Below are positions 45,001 to 53,404 of a stretch of 64,000 bases of DNA, piece by piece. The notes under the pieces were generated by a model. That model was given only the letters and a program-made list of their open reading frames with translations, searched no databases and was not told where the DNA came from. This DNA is from Nostoc sp. 'Peltigera membranacea cyanobiont' 210A (GTDB lineage Bacteria; Cyanobacteriota; Cyanobacteriia; Cyanobacteriales; Nostocaceae). The stretch's first letter is position 1. Each line of letters begins with the position of its first letter. The position numbers and the translations under genes are program-made. Location of the stretch: the NCBI RefSeq assembly GCF_002246015.1, contig NZ_NOLJ01000011.1, positions 32,295 to 96,294 on the forward strand. Direction: 5' to 3'.

Positions 45001-47881
45001 ACCGGAATCCGCTTCATATCGGATTAGAGTTAATTTTAGCGATGCAAAAAGCGAATCAAGTGCTACAGATTTGCAAATTTGGGCAACTGGAGAAAATCCG
45101 GTATTTTGGGGTTCTAGACAAGAAGATGTCTTAGAAGTTAAACTAGATAAAAAAGAGTTCAAAGCAGGCGAAACCGCTACTGTATTAATTCAATCTCCCT
45201 ATCCAGATGCAGAATTGTACTTTGCTGTGATTAAAGATAAACCTCTTTATCAGCAGATTATTAAAGTTCAGGGAGGCGCACCACAAATTCAGTTTCAAGT
45301 TACACCAGAAATGCTGCCAAATGCAGCCATTGAAGCTGTCTTAGTAAGACAAGGTAAACCCATTAACCAAGTGGAAGCGGGAAGTTTAGATAACTTGGTG
45401 AAGATTGGTTTTACTCCTTTTAAAGTTAATTTAGAAGATAAGTATTTAAAACTGCAAGTTAAACCAGTGCAAGCATCATTAGAACCTGGCGCAGAAGAAA
45501 CGGTACAACTAGAACTGAAGGACAATCAAGGAAACCCCACCAAAGGACAGTTTACAGTCATGGTGGTAAACGAGGCAGTGTTACAACTTTCTGGTTATCG
45601 TCCGCCAGATTTGGTAGATACAGTTTATGCAGAACAGCCAATTTCCACGCGCTTTAGCGATAATCGACCAGATGTCATATTACAACCACAAAATATAGCT
45701 AAACCCAAAGGTTGGGGTTATGGCGGTGGTTTCTCAACTGGTGCAGCCAATACTCGCGCCCGCACCGACTTTCAAGCCTTAGCTTACTACAACGGTTCTG
45801 TTCTCACCGATGCAAATGGTAATGCACAGATAACCTTTAAACTCCCGGATGACTTAACTACATGGCGAGTGATGGCTGTGGCCACCGATGGAAATCTGCG
45901 TTTCGGGAATGGGGAGGCGACCTTTATCAGCACCAAGCCACTGCTAACTAATGCCATCTTGCCACAGTTTGCCCGTCCAGGCGATCGCATCCTCGCTGGT
46001 TTATCTGTAACTAATAACACTGGGAATACAGGAAATCTCTCAATTAATGGCGAACTTAGCGGTAATGTGAAGTTTACTGACAAAAACCCCACAGCGACTT
46101 CTTTGCAAACCAAAGCCGAATCTGCAACTCATGCTTATCGCTTTCCCATGCTGGCGGATAGTGTGGGAACTGGTAAAGTTCGCTTTACGACTCAGCTAAA
46201 TGGTACAGCCGCAGATGCTTTTGAAGTACCTTTGGAAATTAAGCCAATTGAAATTACAGAACAAGTCGTTGAATCTGGTGTTACTGACAAACAGGTGAAG
46301 ATTCCTTTGAATGTTGATAAAAATACCTTCCCTGATGCGGGGGGTTTAGATATTCAGTTGGCGAGTACTTTGATTCCAGAAATTAAAGCACCAGCAAAAC
46401 AAGTTTTAGAAGATGATGATTTACCATTTACAGAACCGGCGGCGAGTCAGTTAATAATTGCGGCAAATTTGCAAACTCTTGCCCAAAAATATGGTCAGAC
46501 CTTTGCAGAATTTAATCCTAGCCAACAAGCGAGTCAAGCAATTGAAAAATTACAAAAACTCCAAATAGCCGATGGTGGTTTTGCTGCTTTCCCTGGACAA
46601 GAAAAATCCGACCCTTGGGTTTCTTCCTATACGGGTGAATCTTTGGCTAAAGCTAGTCAGGTGTTCCCTAATTTAGTCGATTCTGCAATGGTATCTCGCC
46701 TGAAAGCCTATTTACAAAAAGTTCTAGCAAACCCCGGAGAATACGACTTTTGTAAACAACTACTCTGTAAAAGGCAGCTACAACTTAATGCTTTAATCTC
46801 TTTAGCAGACTTGGGAGACAAACGCAATACTTTCCTCGCAGATATTTATGAACAGCGCAATAACTTTGATGTAGCAACTCAAATTAAACTAGCAGGATAC
46901 TTATCTCAATTCCCAGAATGGCAAGATGAATCTCAGCAATTAGTGAATAAGCTGCAACAGAATATTTATGAAACTGGTCGCACAGCAGTTGTGAGTTTAC
47001 CAACTAGTTGGGGATGGATGAGTTCATCTACCACGACGCAAGCGCAAGCTTTACGATTATTTATTGCCAAACAAAGTAAACCCGAAGTTATAGATAAGTT
47101 ATTCCAAAGTCTTTTGGCATTGCGACGAGATGGTACATGGCAAACTAACTATAATAATGCCCAAGCTTTAACAGCTTTGGTAGATTATAGTCAACTGCAA
47201 GCCACACCACCTAATTTTGTTGCCACAGTGGAATTAGCTGGTAATAAGTTAGGAGAAAATCAGTTTAATGGCTACCAAAATTCCAGCTTACAGCTAAATG
47301 TGCCGATGAATAAATTACCTCGTGGGCGTAATGATTTAACGCTGCAAAAATCAGGTAATGGCACTTTGCACTATCTGGTTGCTTACAATTATCGCTTGCA
47401 AGGAAATCAAGCAGGCAGATTTAACGGACTACGCATAACACGAGAAATTAGTCAAGTAAATAAAGAGAAAGTTTTGCAAAAAACAGGTCTTTATGCTTTC
47501 GATAAACCCTTGACTTTAGCCTCTGGACAGGTGTTTGATATTGGTTTAGAAATCATCGCCGATCGTTCTGTGGATCATCTGGTGATAAAAGATCCGTTAC
47601 CATCAGGTTTTGAGGCAGTGGATGCAAGTTTTCAAACTACCACAGCTGCATTACAAGCAAAAGCCGATAGCTGGGAACTTGGTTTTAAGAATGTGTACCG
47701 CGATCGCATTATCGCCTACGCCGACCACCTGGAACCAGGAGTTTATAGCCTCCATTACTTAGTCCGTTCTGTTACTCCTGGTACATTTTCTTGGCCTGGT
47801 GCAGAAGTTCACTTGCAATATACGCCAGAAGAATTTGGGCGTACTGCTGAGTCTACATTGGTGATTGAGGATAAGTCGTGA
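42020..47881 (+). CDS. Bacterial alpha-2-macroglobulin lipoprotein, no thioester motif
   Basis: A ~1950-residue periplasmic protein of the YfhM/YfaS class, thought to trap proteases near the cell wall and act with PBP1C. Seen: lipoprotein signal FLLLFTFILGMAGC, MG-type beta domains, GVIFSDRQLYQPGEKAWLTG (MG1-like), a bait-like region, the A2M segment YYNGSVLTDANGNAQITFKL and PDDLTTWRVMAVATDG, and a terpenoid-cyclase-like toroid (KLQKLQIADGGFAAFPGQEK). Where CxEQ should be, it reads LEDDDLPFTEPAASQLIIAA, so there is no thioester. The leader carries a repeat insert encoding RVASRRE (42107-42127). ATG 42020 preferred; GTG 41990 is in frame. Confidence 0.9.
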   Translation: MIIRVLLRFQHKITYRLLRVIGSSLRQAVRVASRREASTLKKIRRFSRRKRTIQFLLLFTFILGMAGCNFFGINSSKEQLPAVSSLTPPKLPGWIEQISPIGDAKPLNQIRIRFKEALIPVESLDSPEQQKILQKFALWPPLPGQFRFLTPRMVGFQAEKALPIATRFQVTLKAGLADLKNHRLDKDLPWTFNTESINLTNLPGVNPIEKADIEPIDLQQKLQFTSNVELDLASVQEHLQLIPEGKNKGIGFKVELNKEEKPLKNEEDPLEKFDPSARNWIYNLIPQQNLEKATSYRLVFSPGILPAYGNLATAKEFASKLATYSPLAFQKINFYGQPDSGGTFGRFVKGSPQLEFNNVLLADSAKENITINPAPKEISRILEVNDEDKIVGINPYALEPAKTYTITIGENLKDKFGQTLGKPVTLKYDTGDLAGDIWVPSDLNIFPTSKDLQLNISTGNLPESKYKAAYRVVQPIDLVYFNNSSDLLPQPSDWQSFKVSGKKNQSVDVAVPLREKISAATGMLAYGVQARTNKYQDNGKELWREPTTYGLVELTNLGVFTQWFPESGLIRVNHLTDGSPVKAAAVEIYQSKLQAKSRPEPLPCATGKTDDNGIFRIAREGLQKCYSGNESSSKSPQLLVIARENQDWAFARTEEYSGVYGYGIDAGWQDKKPESRGVIFSDRQLYQPGEKAWLTGFADYLQNGVIQQDKNAAYQLTLVNPDGQKTSLGTQTTNEFGSFSLELPIKTTQRLGYYTIQAKGKNGQEISGEFRVAEFKPPNFKVELNLDKEFALIDEKVNINATSNYLFGAPVEGGEAKYFITRQQADFVPKGWEGFTFGRQWLWPEETPTISTDVLQTNAQLDANGKSSQTVNVANDLPYPMTYQVDVQVADVSNLSVANSKTFTALPSNRLIGLKSNFIADAGKPFPIEVIVTDPTGKPITGQRVHLELQQIKYSSVTQLVEGSRTPKNQIEYKTVGQAEITSASNPQSVSLTAPESASYRIRVNFSDAKSESSATDLQIWATGENPVFWGSRQEDVLEVKLDKKEFKAGETATVLIQSPYPDAELYFAVIKDKPLYQQIIKVQGGAPQIQFQVTPEMLPNAAIEAVLVRQGKPINQVEAGSLDNLVKIGFTPFKVNLEDKYLKLQVKPVQASLEPGAEETVQLELKDNQGNPTKGQFTVMVVNEAVLQLSGYRPPDLVDTVYAEQPISTRFSDNRPDVILQPQNIAKPKGWGYGGGFSTGAANTRARTDFQALAYYNGSVLTDANGNAQITFKLPDDLTTWRVMAVATDGNLRFGNGEATFISTKPLLTNAILPQFARPGDRILAGLSVTNNTGNTGNLSINGELSGNVKFTDKNPTATSLQTKAESATHAYRFPMLADSVGTGKVRFTTQLNGTAADAFEVPLEIKPIEITEQVVESGVTDKQVKIPLNVDKNTFPDAGGLDIQLASTLIPEIKAPAKQVLEDDDLPFTEPAASQLIIAANLQTLAQKYGQTFAEFNPSQQASQAIEKLQKLQIADGGFAAFPGQEKSDPWVSSYTGESLAKASQVFPNLVDSAMVSRLKAYLQKVLANPGEYDFCKQLLCKRQLQLNALISLADLGDKRNTFLADIYEQRNNFDVATQIKLAGYLSQFPEWQDESQQLVNKLQQNIYETGRTAVVSLPTSWGWMSSSTTTQAQALRLFIAKQSKPEVIDKLFQSLLALRRDGTWQTNYNNAQALTALVDYSQLQATPPNFVATVELAGNKLGENQFNGYQNSSLQLNVPMNKLPRGRNDLTLQKSGNGTLHYLVAYNYRLQGNQAGRFNGLRITREISQVNKEKVLQKTGLYAFDKPLTLASGQVFDIGLEIIADRSVDHLVIKDPLPSGFEAVDASFQTTTAALQAKADSWELGFKNVYRDRIIAYADHLEPGVYSLHYLVRSVTPGTFSWPGAEVHLQYTPEEFGRTAESTLVIEDKS

Positions 47882-48017
47882 CAACTGGGTTCTATAACCA
47901 ATGCGATCGCATTTTCACCTCAGCCAACAAATAATAACAACCAAAATCTGTATATGTACTAATATGCAAAGGGAGCTATTTCTCCTTTATTAAGCAGAAT
48001 TATTACCAAATTTCACC

Positions 48018-49265
48018 ATGATGAATAACTGGTTTGATACAGCTCGATTGGGGATGTTTATTCATTGGGGACATAGTTCCCAACAAGGATGTGAGTTATC
48101 TTGGCCGTTAGTTGGGGGTGTATTCAGCCTACCTTTTTGCAAAGATATTCCAGTTGAGAAATATCACTACACAGCGAATACTTTCAATCCACAGCAATAC
48201 AATCCTCAAGAATGGGCAGATTTAGCAAAAAGTCTAGGAATGAAATATGCCATATTAACAGCCAAACATCATAATGGTTTTGCCCTATTCCATACGCAAG
48301 AATCAAACTTTTCAATTGCATCTGCACCTTATAAAAAAGATATTGTACGTGAATATATCGAAGCGATGCGCTCTGTAGGATTGCGTATTGGTCTTTATTT
48401 TTCGCTTAGTGACTGGCATCATCCAGATTATCCAGCTTTTACAGAAACAGATAAACCTTATCGCTTTGACCGGCTACCTCAACCTACAGCAGAACAGTGG
48501 GAGCGATATATCCAATTTATGTTCAATCAGATACGAGAATTATTGACTAACTATGGTCAAATTGACATCATTTGGTTTGACGGAAGTTGGGAACGCACTC
48601 CAGAGCAATGGCAGGCTCAAGAATTAGCAAAAATGATTCGTGATTTACAACCTAATATTCTCATCAACGATCGTCTTCCGAATTGTGGAGATTTTGAGAC
48701 TCCTGAGCAGTTTATTCCTCCTCACCCACCCGATCGTACTTGGGAAACTTGTCTGACTATTAACGAGAGTTGGGGATATAATTCAGATGATTGCAACTTC
48801 AAATCGTCTCGTCAATTGATTCACACTCTTTGCGAAGTAGCAGGCAAAGGGGGCAACCTCTTGCTTAATGTTAGTCCAATGGGTAATGGACAAATCCCTC
48901 CTGAGCAGTCAGAGCGCCTCAAAGATATAGCAGATTGGATGGGGAGCCACTCTGAAAGTATACTTGATACAACCCCAGGATTAGAACCGTGGCAATTTTA
49001 TGGCCCCTCAACTCGTAAGGGCAATCGCATTTATTTACACCTATTAATGAAACCTTACGAAACAATATCAGTTAGGGGTATACCAATCAAACAAGTAAAA
49101 TCGGTGTTTGTTCTTGCTGACGGCACAGCACTAACCTACACAAGTCGCTGTGCAATTATTGATTCTATCCTCAATTCTAATCCGTTAGGAGAATTAACAA
49201 TTGATGTGCCTGAATCAGTAATTAATCCATACGTTACAGTGATTTGTATTGATATTGATTCTTGA
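48018..49265 (+). CDS. Alpha-L-fucosidase, glycoside hydrolase family 29
   Basis: A 415-residue GH29 enzyme releasing terminal alpha-L-fucose by a retaining mechanism. Seen: WFDTARLGMFIHWGHSSQQG, the barrel segment WADLAKSLGMKYAILTAKHH then NGFALF, LRIGLYFSLSDWHHPDYPA, the nucleophile Asp in QIDIIWFDGSWERTPEQW, INESWGYNSDDCNFKSSRQL and GNLLLNVSPMGNGQIP. No signal peptide is visible, so it may act in the cytoplasm. ATG 48018 (a second ATG follows at once). It lies 136 bases downstream of the macroglobulin gene in the same direction; a functional link is not apparent. Confidence 0.93.
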   Translation: MMNNWFDTARLGMFIHWGHSSQQGCELSWPLVGGVFSLPFCKDIPVEKYHYTANTFNPQQYNPQEWADLAKSLGMKYAILTAKHHNGFALFHTQESNFSIASAPYKKDIVREYIEAMRSVGLRIGLYFSLSDWHHPDYPAFTETDKPYRFDRLPQPTAEQWERYIQFMFNQIRELLTNYGQIDIIWFDGSWERTPEQWQAQELAKMIRDLQPNILINDRLPNCGDFETPEQFIPPHPPDRTWETCLTINESWGYNSDDCNFKSSRQLIHTLCEVAGKGGNLLLNVSPMGNGQIPPEQSERLKDIADWMGSHSESILDTTPGLEPWQFYGPSTRKGNRIYLHLLMKPYETISVRGIPIKQVKSVFVLADGTALTYTSRCAIIDSILNSNPLGELTIDVPESVINPYVTVICIDIDS

Positions 49266-49385
49266 GTAATTAATGTAAATTCATTAACAGTGCAGCGATC
49301 GCTCCAATTCTTAGAGCTAAAGAGAGCGATAGCGACGTAGGAGCGTCACAGCCCATTAAAGTAGCTTAAAGTAGAGATCGCATAC

Positions 49386-49419
49386 AAAAAAGCCCAGTCA
49401 TTTCTAACTGGGCTTTTAG
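49386..49419. terminator. Terminator for hspA, likely bidirectional
   Basis: 9-bp stem AAGCCCAGT / ACTGGGCTT with an 8-base loop. Read leftward it is followed by TTTTTTG, a good terminator for the leftward heat-shock gene; rightward it has TTTT only, for the fucosidase. Confidence 0.85.
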
Positions 49420-49457
49420 CTATCTCAATCAATTATTGGAGGTGAGTAGTTTCGCAC

Positions 49458-49910
49458 TTATGAAGCAGGTTGTTCTAGATTAACCTTGACAACTTTGTTC
49501 TTTTCTTGCTCGGACTTGGGCAGTGTCAAATTCAAGATCCCGTCTTTATAATCTGCGGTAACATTGGTATTTTGAACCCTAGCAGATAGAGGAATTACAC
49601 GTTGGAACTTGCCGTAGTAAAATTCACTCTTGGTAATACCCTTGTCTTGGGTTTTAGTTTCAGACTTGCGCTCACCGCTAATGTGAACAGCGTCTTGGGT
49701 GACTTGAATATCTAAGTCTTTAGCTTCCAGTCCTGGCAGTTCTAGCTTGAGATGAATCGCATCATCAGTTTCGTGCAACTCAGCAGCCGGAACTCTGACA
49801 AAGCCTTTTTCAAGCCGTGCAGATGGTACTCTGGTATCTCCAAATAAGCCGTTGATGTGACGTTCTAAAGCGTTCAATTCTTGCCAGGGGTTGTAACGAA
49901 CTAGTACCAT
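49458..49910 (-). CDS. hspA: Small heat-shock protein (Hsp20/alpha-crystallin)
   Basis: A 150-residue chaperone that forms oligomers holding unfolded proteins and protecting thylakoid membranes in heat. Seen: VRYNPWQELNALERHINGLF at the N-terminus, the alpha-crystallin domain (residues ~42-140: AELHETDDAIHLKLELPGLE, GERKSETKTQDKGITKSEFY, KFQRVIPLSARVQ), the typical DYKDGILNLTLPK motif and a C-terminal tail ending KVNLEQPAS. Regulation: no CIRCE element was recognised; a perfect 12-bp palindrome lies about 100 bases upstream (50011-50044). Confidence 0.95.
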   Translation of the reverse strand: MVLVRYNPWQELNALERHINGLFGDTRVPSARLEKGFVRVPAAELHETDDAIHLKLELPGLEAKDLDIQVTQDAVHISGERKSETKTQDKGITKSEFYYGKFQRVIPLSARVQNTNVTADYKDGILNLTLPKSEQEKNKVVKVNLEQPAS

Positions 49911-50010
49911 AACTCTTTCTCGGAAAAATTCAGCTATTGTTTAATCGTTTTTGCACTTGATTTTGTGCTGTATGTATTCATAATAAGTATGGTTCAAACT
50001 CCTGTAAATT

Positions 50011-50044
50011 CGGTAATCATCACCTAATTAAATGATGATTACCG
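50011..50044. promoter_or_regulatory. Perfect palindrome upstream of hspA
   Basis: CGGTAATCATCA and TGATGATTACCG form a 12-bp stem with a 10-base loop, between the methyltransferase stop (50150) and the hspA start (49910). No T-run follows in either direction, so an operator or RNA structure is more likely than a terminator. Confidence 0.5.
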
Positions 50045-50149
50045 CACTTAATTAGACCTAAAAAAAGATTACGGTTTACTCTAATTTCTCTGTTCGGTAA
50101 ACCAGAATAATAACTTTGAGAATTTGTAAAATCCTTACGCAGCAAGGAA

Positions 50150-50860
50150 TTAGGTTTTGGCTGCATAATTTAAATCTGTCAAATAATTATGCCTTTGATA
50201 TTCAATCCGCACTTGCTTAACGTCAAGCTCAGATTCTAAAAATACGAGTTTTTCTACTTGCTGTAATCCCACATTTTCAAACTGTGCTAATTCTGAGTCT
50301 GATAATGGCCAAGGTGGGCCAGAGGGTTCAACTTCTGTATCTCGAACACGAGTAATCAGCAAAAGTATGCCACTAGGAGCAACAAAGGAGGTAACTGAAG
50401 AAATAACCCCAGAACGCACATTCAACGGCAAAGCTTGAATATTACGACATTCAAAAACAAAATCAAAAGCTTGATGCCATTGTGAGGGAATTGCTAACAA
50501 ATCTGCGACTACATAGTTGACAGTCGAATCTGGAAATCGCTCTTGACACCAAGCGATCGCTGTCGGTGAAATATCAAAGGCAGTTACTTCAAATCCCAGA
50601 TGAGCTAAAGCTTCGGCATCATCTCCCAAGCCGCAACCAATGACTAGCGCCTTTTGCTCAGAAGCGAACGGTTGATGATTCTTCAACCAATCTTGTAGAT
50701 AAGGGTGAGGAGTTAACTTTGCCCAAGGAATTTTTGCTGTATCACCTTTAGCTTCGGTATATAACACTTCAAACCATGCCGATGGTTCTGAGTTTTGTAC
50801 AGCTTCGGTAGCTAATTTTTTAACATAAAATCGTAAATCTTCAGGTTGCTGTTCAAACAT
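50150..50860 (-). CDS. Class I SAM-dependent methyltransferase (TPMT-like)
   Basis: A 236-residue methyltransferase. Seen: WFEVLYTEAKGDTAKIPWAK (upstream TPMT-like region), motif I ALVIGCGLGDDAEALAHLGF, VTAFDISPTAIAWCQERFPD, VNYVVADLLAIPSQWHQAFD and a late strand GILLLITRVRD. The pattern is that of thiopurine/thiol methyltransferase-like enzymes, which methylate thiols or halides. Substrate not determined. It is oriented as hspA, 240 bases before it. Confidence 0.88.
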   Translation of the reverse strand: MFEQQPEDLRFYVKKLATEAVQNSEPSAWFEVLYTEAKGDTAKIPWAKLTPHPYLQDWLKNHQPFASEQKALVIGCGLGDDAEALAHLGFEVTAFDISPTAIAWCQERFPDSTVNYVVADLLAIPSQWHQAFDFVFECRNIQALPLNVRSGVISSVTSFVAPSGILLLITRVRDTEVEPSGPPWPLSDSELAQFENVGLQQVEKLVFLESELDVKQVRIEYQRHNYLTDLNYAAKT

Positions 50861-51244
50861 AAAAACTCACATTACTAACAATTGTGCAAAACTTCCGAAT
50901 CCCCTAAATATTGTAAAGAAGAACAGTTTTATTTTCCTAATTGATGGCAAGCCCTTTACTGTATAAGCATTAACAGCATTTCACAGTTGGCAGTTGTTTT
51001 TAATAAACTCTAACAAAAATAAAGCCAATCAGCCGGGTATAAAATACTTTTTTGCCTTCTGGTGGTAACATTAGTGATTGTCTGTAAAAAGACATTTATT
51101 TAATTGATTGATGGGTTAAACAGAGAGTAAGTTAGTCAAAAGGTCATTAATGCTGGCTTTGTTTATACTCGCTATCAATAAGTGCTAATACCCACGAAGT
51201 AAAGGCAAATTTCTGCTGATCACAAAGTCAGGGATTCTACTGTT
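50861..51244. other. Intergenic region before the RM locus
   Basis: About 385 AT-rich bases between the leftward methyltransferase and the rightward hsdM. No gene or notable palindrome seen. Confidence 0.4.
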
Positions 51245-51973
51245 ATGGCAAAACTCACCCTTCCGAAGCTGGAACGTCACCTTTTTGCGGCGGCTGATAT
51301 TTTGCGCGGGAAGATGGACGCTTCTGAATATAAGGAATTTATTTTTGGAATGCTGTTTTTAAAGCGGGCTGCTGATGTGTTTGATGTCCGCTATCAGCAA
51401 ATTGTCAAGAATTTTATGGATAAAGGGCTGAGTGAGGAAGCTGCTAAGGAAAGGGCGGAAAATGATAACCGCTATATTGCAACTGATGCAGAAGCCTATA
51501 CGTTATTTGTACCGATAGAATCTCGTTGGAGTACCATAGTTAACACCTTTCATCAACAGATAGGCAACAAACTTAATATTGCCCTACACAAACTTGCTGA
51601 TGCTAATCCGGCAGTGTTACGGGATGTTTTTGAGCATATTGATTTTAATAAGCAGGTGGGTGGCAAGAGTACGTTAAGCGATTTGCAATTACGCCAAATG
51701 ATAGAACATTTTGACAAGCGATCGCTACGTAATGAAGATTTAGAATTTCCCGATTTGTTGGGTGCAGCCTATGAGTATTTAATTTATTTCTTTGCGGACT
51801 CTGCTGGTAAAAAAGGCGGTGAATTTTATACTCCCCGTGGGGTGGTAAAGTTAATGGTGCGAATTGTCAACCCCCAAGAAAGGATGGAGGTTTATGACCC
51901 CTGCGTAGGTTCGGGGGGAATGTTAATTTTGTCGAAGCAGCAGAAGAACACGGTGGAAACTCCCGCAATTTGA
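51245..51973 (+). CDS. hsdM: Type I RM methylase HsdM, N-terminal fragment
   Basis: 242 residues covering the HsdM N-terminal helical domain and the start of the N6-adenine methylase. Seen: LERHLFAAADILRGKMDASE, FIFGMLFLKRAADVFD, LLGAAYEYLIYFFADSAGKK, GGEFYTPRGVVKLMVR and SAM motif I VYDPCVGSGGM. After MLI (about 51930) the frame is lost and the last ~15 residues (LSKQQKNTVETPAI) are out of register. In the other frame the DNA reads FVEAAEEHGGNSRNLRLYGQ, the expected HsdM continuation, so a net deletion of 1+3n bases has broken the gene here. The following ORF overlaps by 4 bases (TTGA). Confidence 0.88.
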   Translation: MAKLTLPKLERHLFAAADILRGKMDASEYKEFIFGMLFLKRAADVFDVRYQQIVKNFMDKGLSEEAAKERAENDNRYIATDAEAYTLFVPIESRWSTIVNTFHQQIGNKLNIALHKLADANPAVLRDVFEHIDFNKQVGGKSTLSDLQLRQMIEHFDKRSLRNEDLEFPDLLGAAYEYLIYFFADSAGKKGGEFYTPRGVVKLMVRIVNPQERMEVYDPCVGSGGMLILSKQQKNTVETPAI

Positions 51974-52824
51974 GGCTTTACGGCCAAGACAATAACGGGG
52001 GAGTTTGGGCTATCTGCAAGATGAATTTATTACTGCATGGCATCCCCAACGCTGTGCTTCATAACGACGATACCTTGATGGTGCCGATTAAAGACGCGGG
52101 AAACTTAAAGCATTATGACCGAATATTGAGTAATCCGCCATTTTCGCAAAACTACAGCCTGGGTAATAAAGATAACCAGATGGAGTTTAAAGAACGATTC
52201 CGCGTTTTTTGCCCTACGAGTGGAAAAGCTGATTTAATGTTCGCCCAGCATATCCTAGCGGTGTTAAAGCAAGATGGGATTATGGCGACAGTTATGCCGC
52301 ATGGGGTACTGTTTCGCGGTGGAGAAGAGAAGAAAATCCGCCAGTTATTTATTCAAGAAGATAATTTAGAGGCGGTGATTGGCTTACCACCACAATTATT
52401 TTATGGTACTGGGATTCCGGCGTGTATTTTGGTGATGCGTCCCAAAGGTGCCAAACCAGCAGCAACTCAAGGTAAGGTGTTATTTATCAACGCTGATGCA
52501 GAATTTCAGGCTGGACGCGCTCAAAATTCTTTGCGTCCTGAACATATAGAAAAAATTGTTTCAGCTTATGAAGATTTTACAACTAATGCCGATTATCCGG
52601 GGATTCCTGGTTATGCGGCGGTGGTGACTCAACAACAATTAGCTGACTATGAATATAACTGCAATATTCGCCGCTATGCTGATAATACCCCACCGCCAGA
52701 ACCTCAAGATGTGCGATCGCACATCTTGGGTGGTGTACCAAAGTCTGAGGTGGATGCAAAGCAGGAATTGTTTGCTAGTCACGGTTTTGACCCGATGACT
52801 TTGTTGCAAGCAAGGGTTGATTAA
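51970..52824 (+). CDS. hsdM: Type I RM methylase HsdM, middle fragment
   Basis: 284 residues that continue HsdM in the shifted frame: RLYGQDNNGGVWAICKMNLL, catalytic motif IV NPPF in YDRILSNPPFSQNYSL, GKADLMFAQHILAVLKQDGI, VMPHGVLFRGGEEKKIRQLF and the ELFASHGFDPMTLLQARVD end. Its formal start is a TTG at 51970, but the real coding sequence begins earlier in this frame at about 51931. The TAA stop (52822-52824) lies inside the left inverted end of a 751-bp repeat block; homologues continue directly into the sequence found again at 53577. Confidence 0.88.
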   Translation: MRLYGQDNNGGVWAICKMNLLLHGIPNAVLHNDDTLMVPIKDAGNLKHYDRILSNPPFSQNYSLGNKDNQMEFKERFRVFCPTSGKADLMFAQHILAVLKQDGIMATVMPHGVLFRGGEEKKIRQLFIQEDNLEAVIGLPPQLFYGTGIPACILVMRPKGAKPAATQGKVLFINADAEFQAGRAQNSLRPEHIEKIVSAYEDFTTNADYPGIPGYAAVVTQQQLADYEYNCNIRRYADNTPPPEPQDVRSHILGGVPKSEVDAKQELFASHGFDPMTLLQARVD

Positions 52825-52896
52825 TTCGTAATTCGTAATTCGTAATTTGTAATTACTCTATGGGATGAGTCCCCAAGTTTAAAAATATGGATGTAT

Positions 52897-53106
52897 AACA
52901 AGGCGATGTATTGGCATAACAAGGCGATGCATTGGCATAACAAGGCGATGCATTGGCATAACAAGGCAATGTATTGGCATAACGAGGCGATGTATTGGCA
53001 TAACAAGGCGATGTATTGGCATAACGAGGCGATGTATTGGCATAACGAGGCGATGTATTGGCATAACGAGGCGATGTATTGGCATAACGAGGCGATGTAT
53101 TGGCAT
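52897..53106. repeat. 21-bp minisatellite, 10 copies
   Basis: Ten head-to-tail units of AACAAGGCGATGTATTGGCA+T, with variants at two sites (AAG/GAG, TAT/CAT). 21 is a multiple of three and no unit contains a stop in several frames, so open frames run through on both strands. These are by-products of the repeat, not genes. Confidence 0.95.
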
Positions 53107-53199
53107 AACACTAACGTATTATTCGCGGTTTTTGGTGCGTTACGCTAACGCGGTAACACACCCTACTGGCGTGACAAGGCTAAAATGTTGCAAAAAAAT

Positions 53200-53274
53200 G
53201 TAGGTTGGGTGGAGGCTTTGCGTAACCCAACATCCTGATATATGTTGGGTTGCGCTCCGCTCCACCCAACTTAC
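53200..53274. repeat. GTAGGTTGGGT palindrome, second copy
   Basis: Arms GTAGGTTGGGTGGAG and CTCCACCCAACTTAC enclose CCCAACATCC and ATGTTGGGTT. Same family as the element at 5507-5578. Confidence 0.85.
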
Positions 53275-53280
53275 GCCTAA

Positions 53281-53336
53281 TGCATTATTTTAGTCTTGCC
53301 ACGCTACTACTAGCGTGTCAAGACTAAAATAATGCA
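53281..53336. repeat. 26-bp-stem palindrome
   Basis: TGCATTATTTTAGTCTTG / CAAGACTAAAATAATGCA is a perfect 18-bp stem, extended past one mismatch by CACGCTA / TAGCGTG, with a CTAC loop. Diverged arms of the same sequence occur outside it at 53163-53193 and 53408-53443, so one copy appears nested in another. Confidence 0.9.
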
Positions 53337-53344
53337 ATAAATTT

Positions 53345-53404
53345 TCTTGTGGGGCGGGCATCTTGCCCGCCAAGAAGGACGGGCTAGAAGCCCATCCCAC
53401 AAGA
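53345..53404. repeat. 60-bp miniature inverted-repeat element
   Basis: Ends TCTTGTGGG and CCCACAAGA are perfect inverted repeats. Inside, GGCGGGCATCTTGCCCGCC and GGGCTAGAAGCCC make two further hairpins. Confidence 0.85.

Noticed and set aside
52897..53106. Possible CRISPR array
   Set aside because: Units are directly adjacent, with no spacers, and no cas gene is present in the window.
52821..53148. Open frames of 75-96 codons through the 21-bp repeats on both strands
   Set aside because: They exist only because the unit length is divisible by three and lacks stops. The peptide is purely repetitive and no ribosome site is seen.
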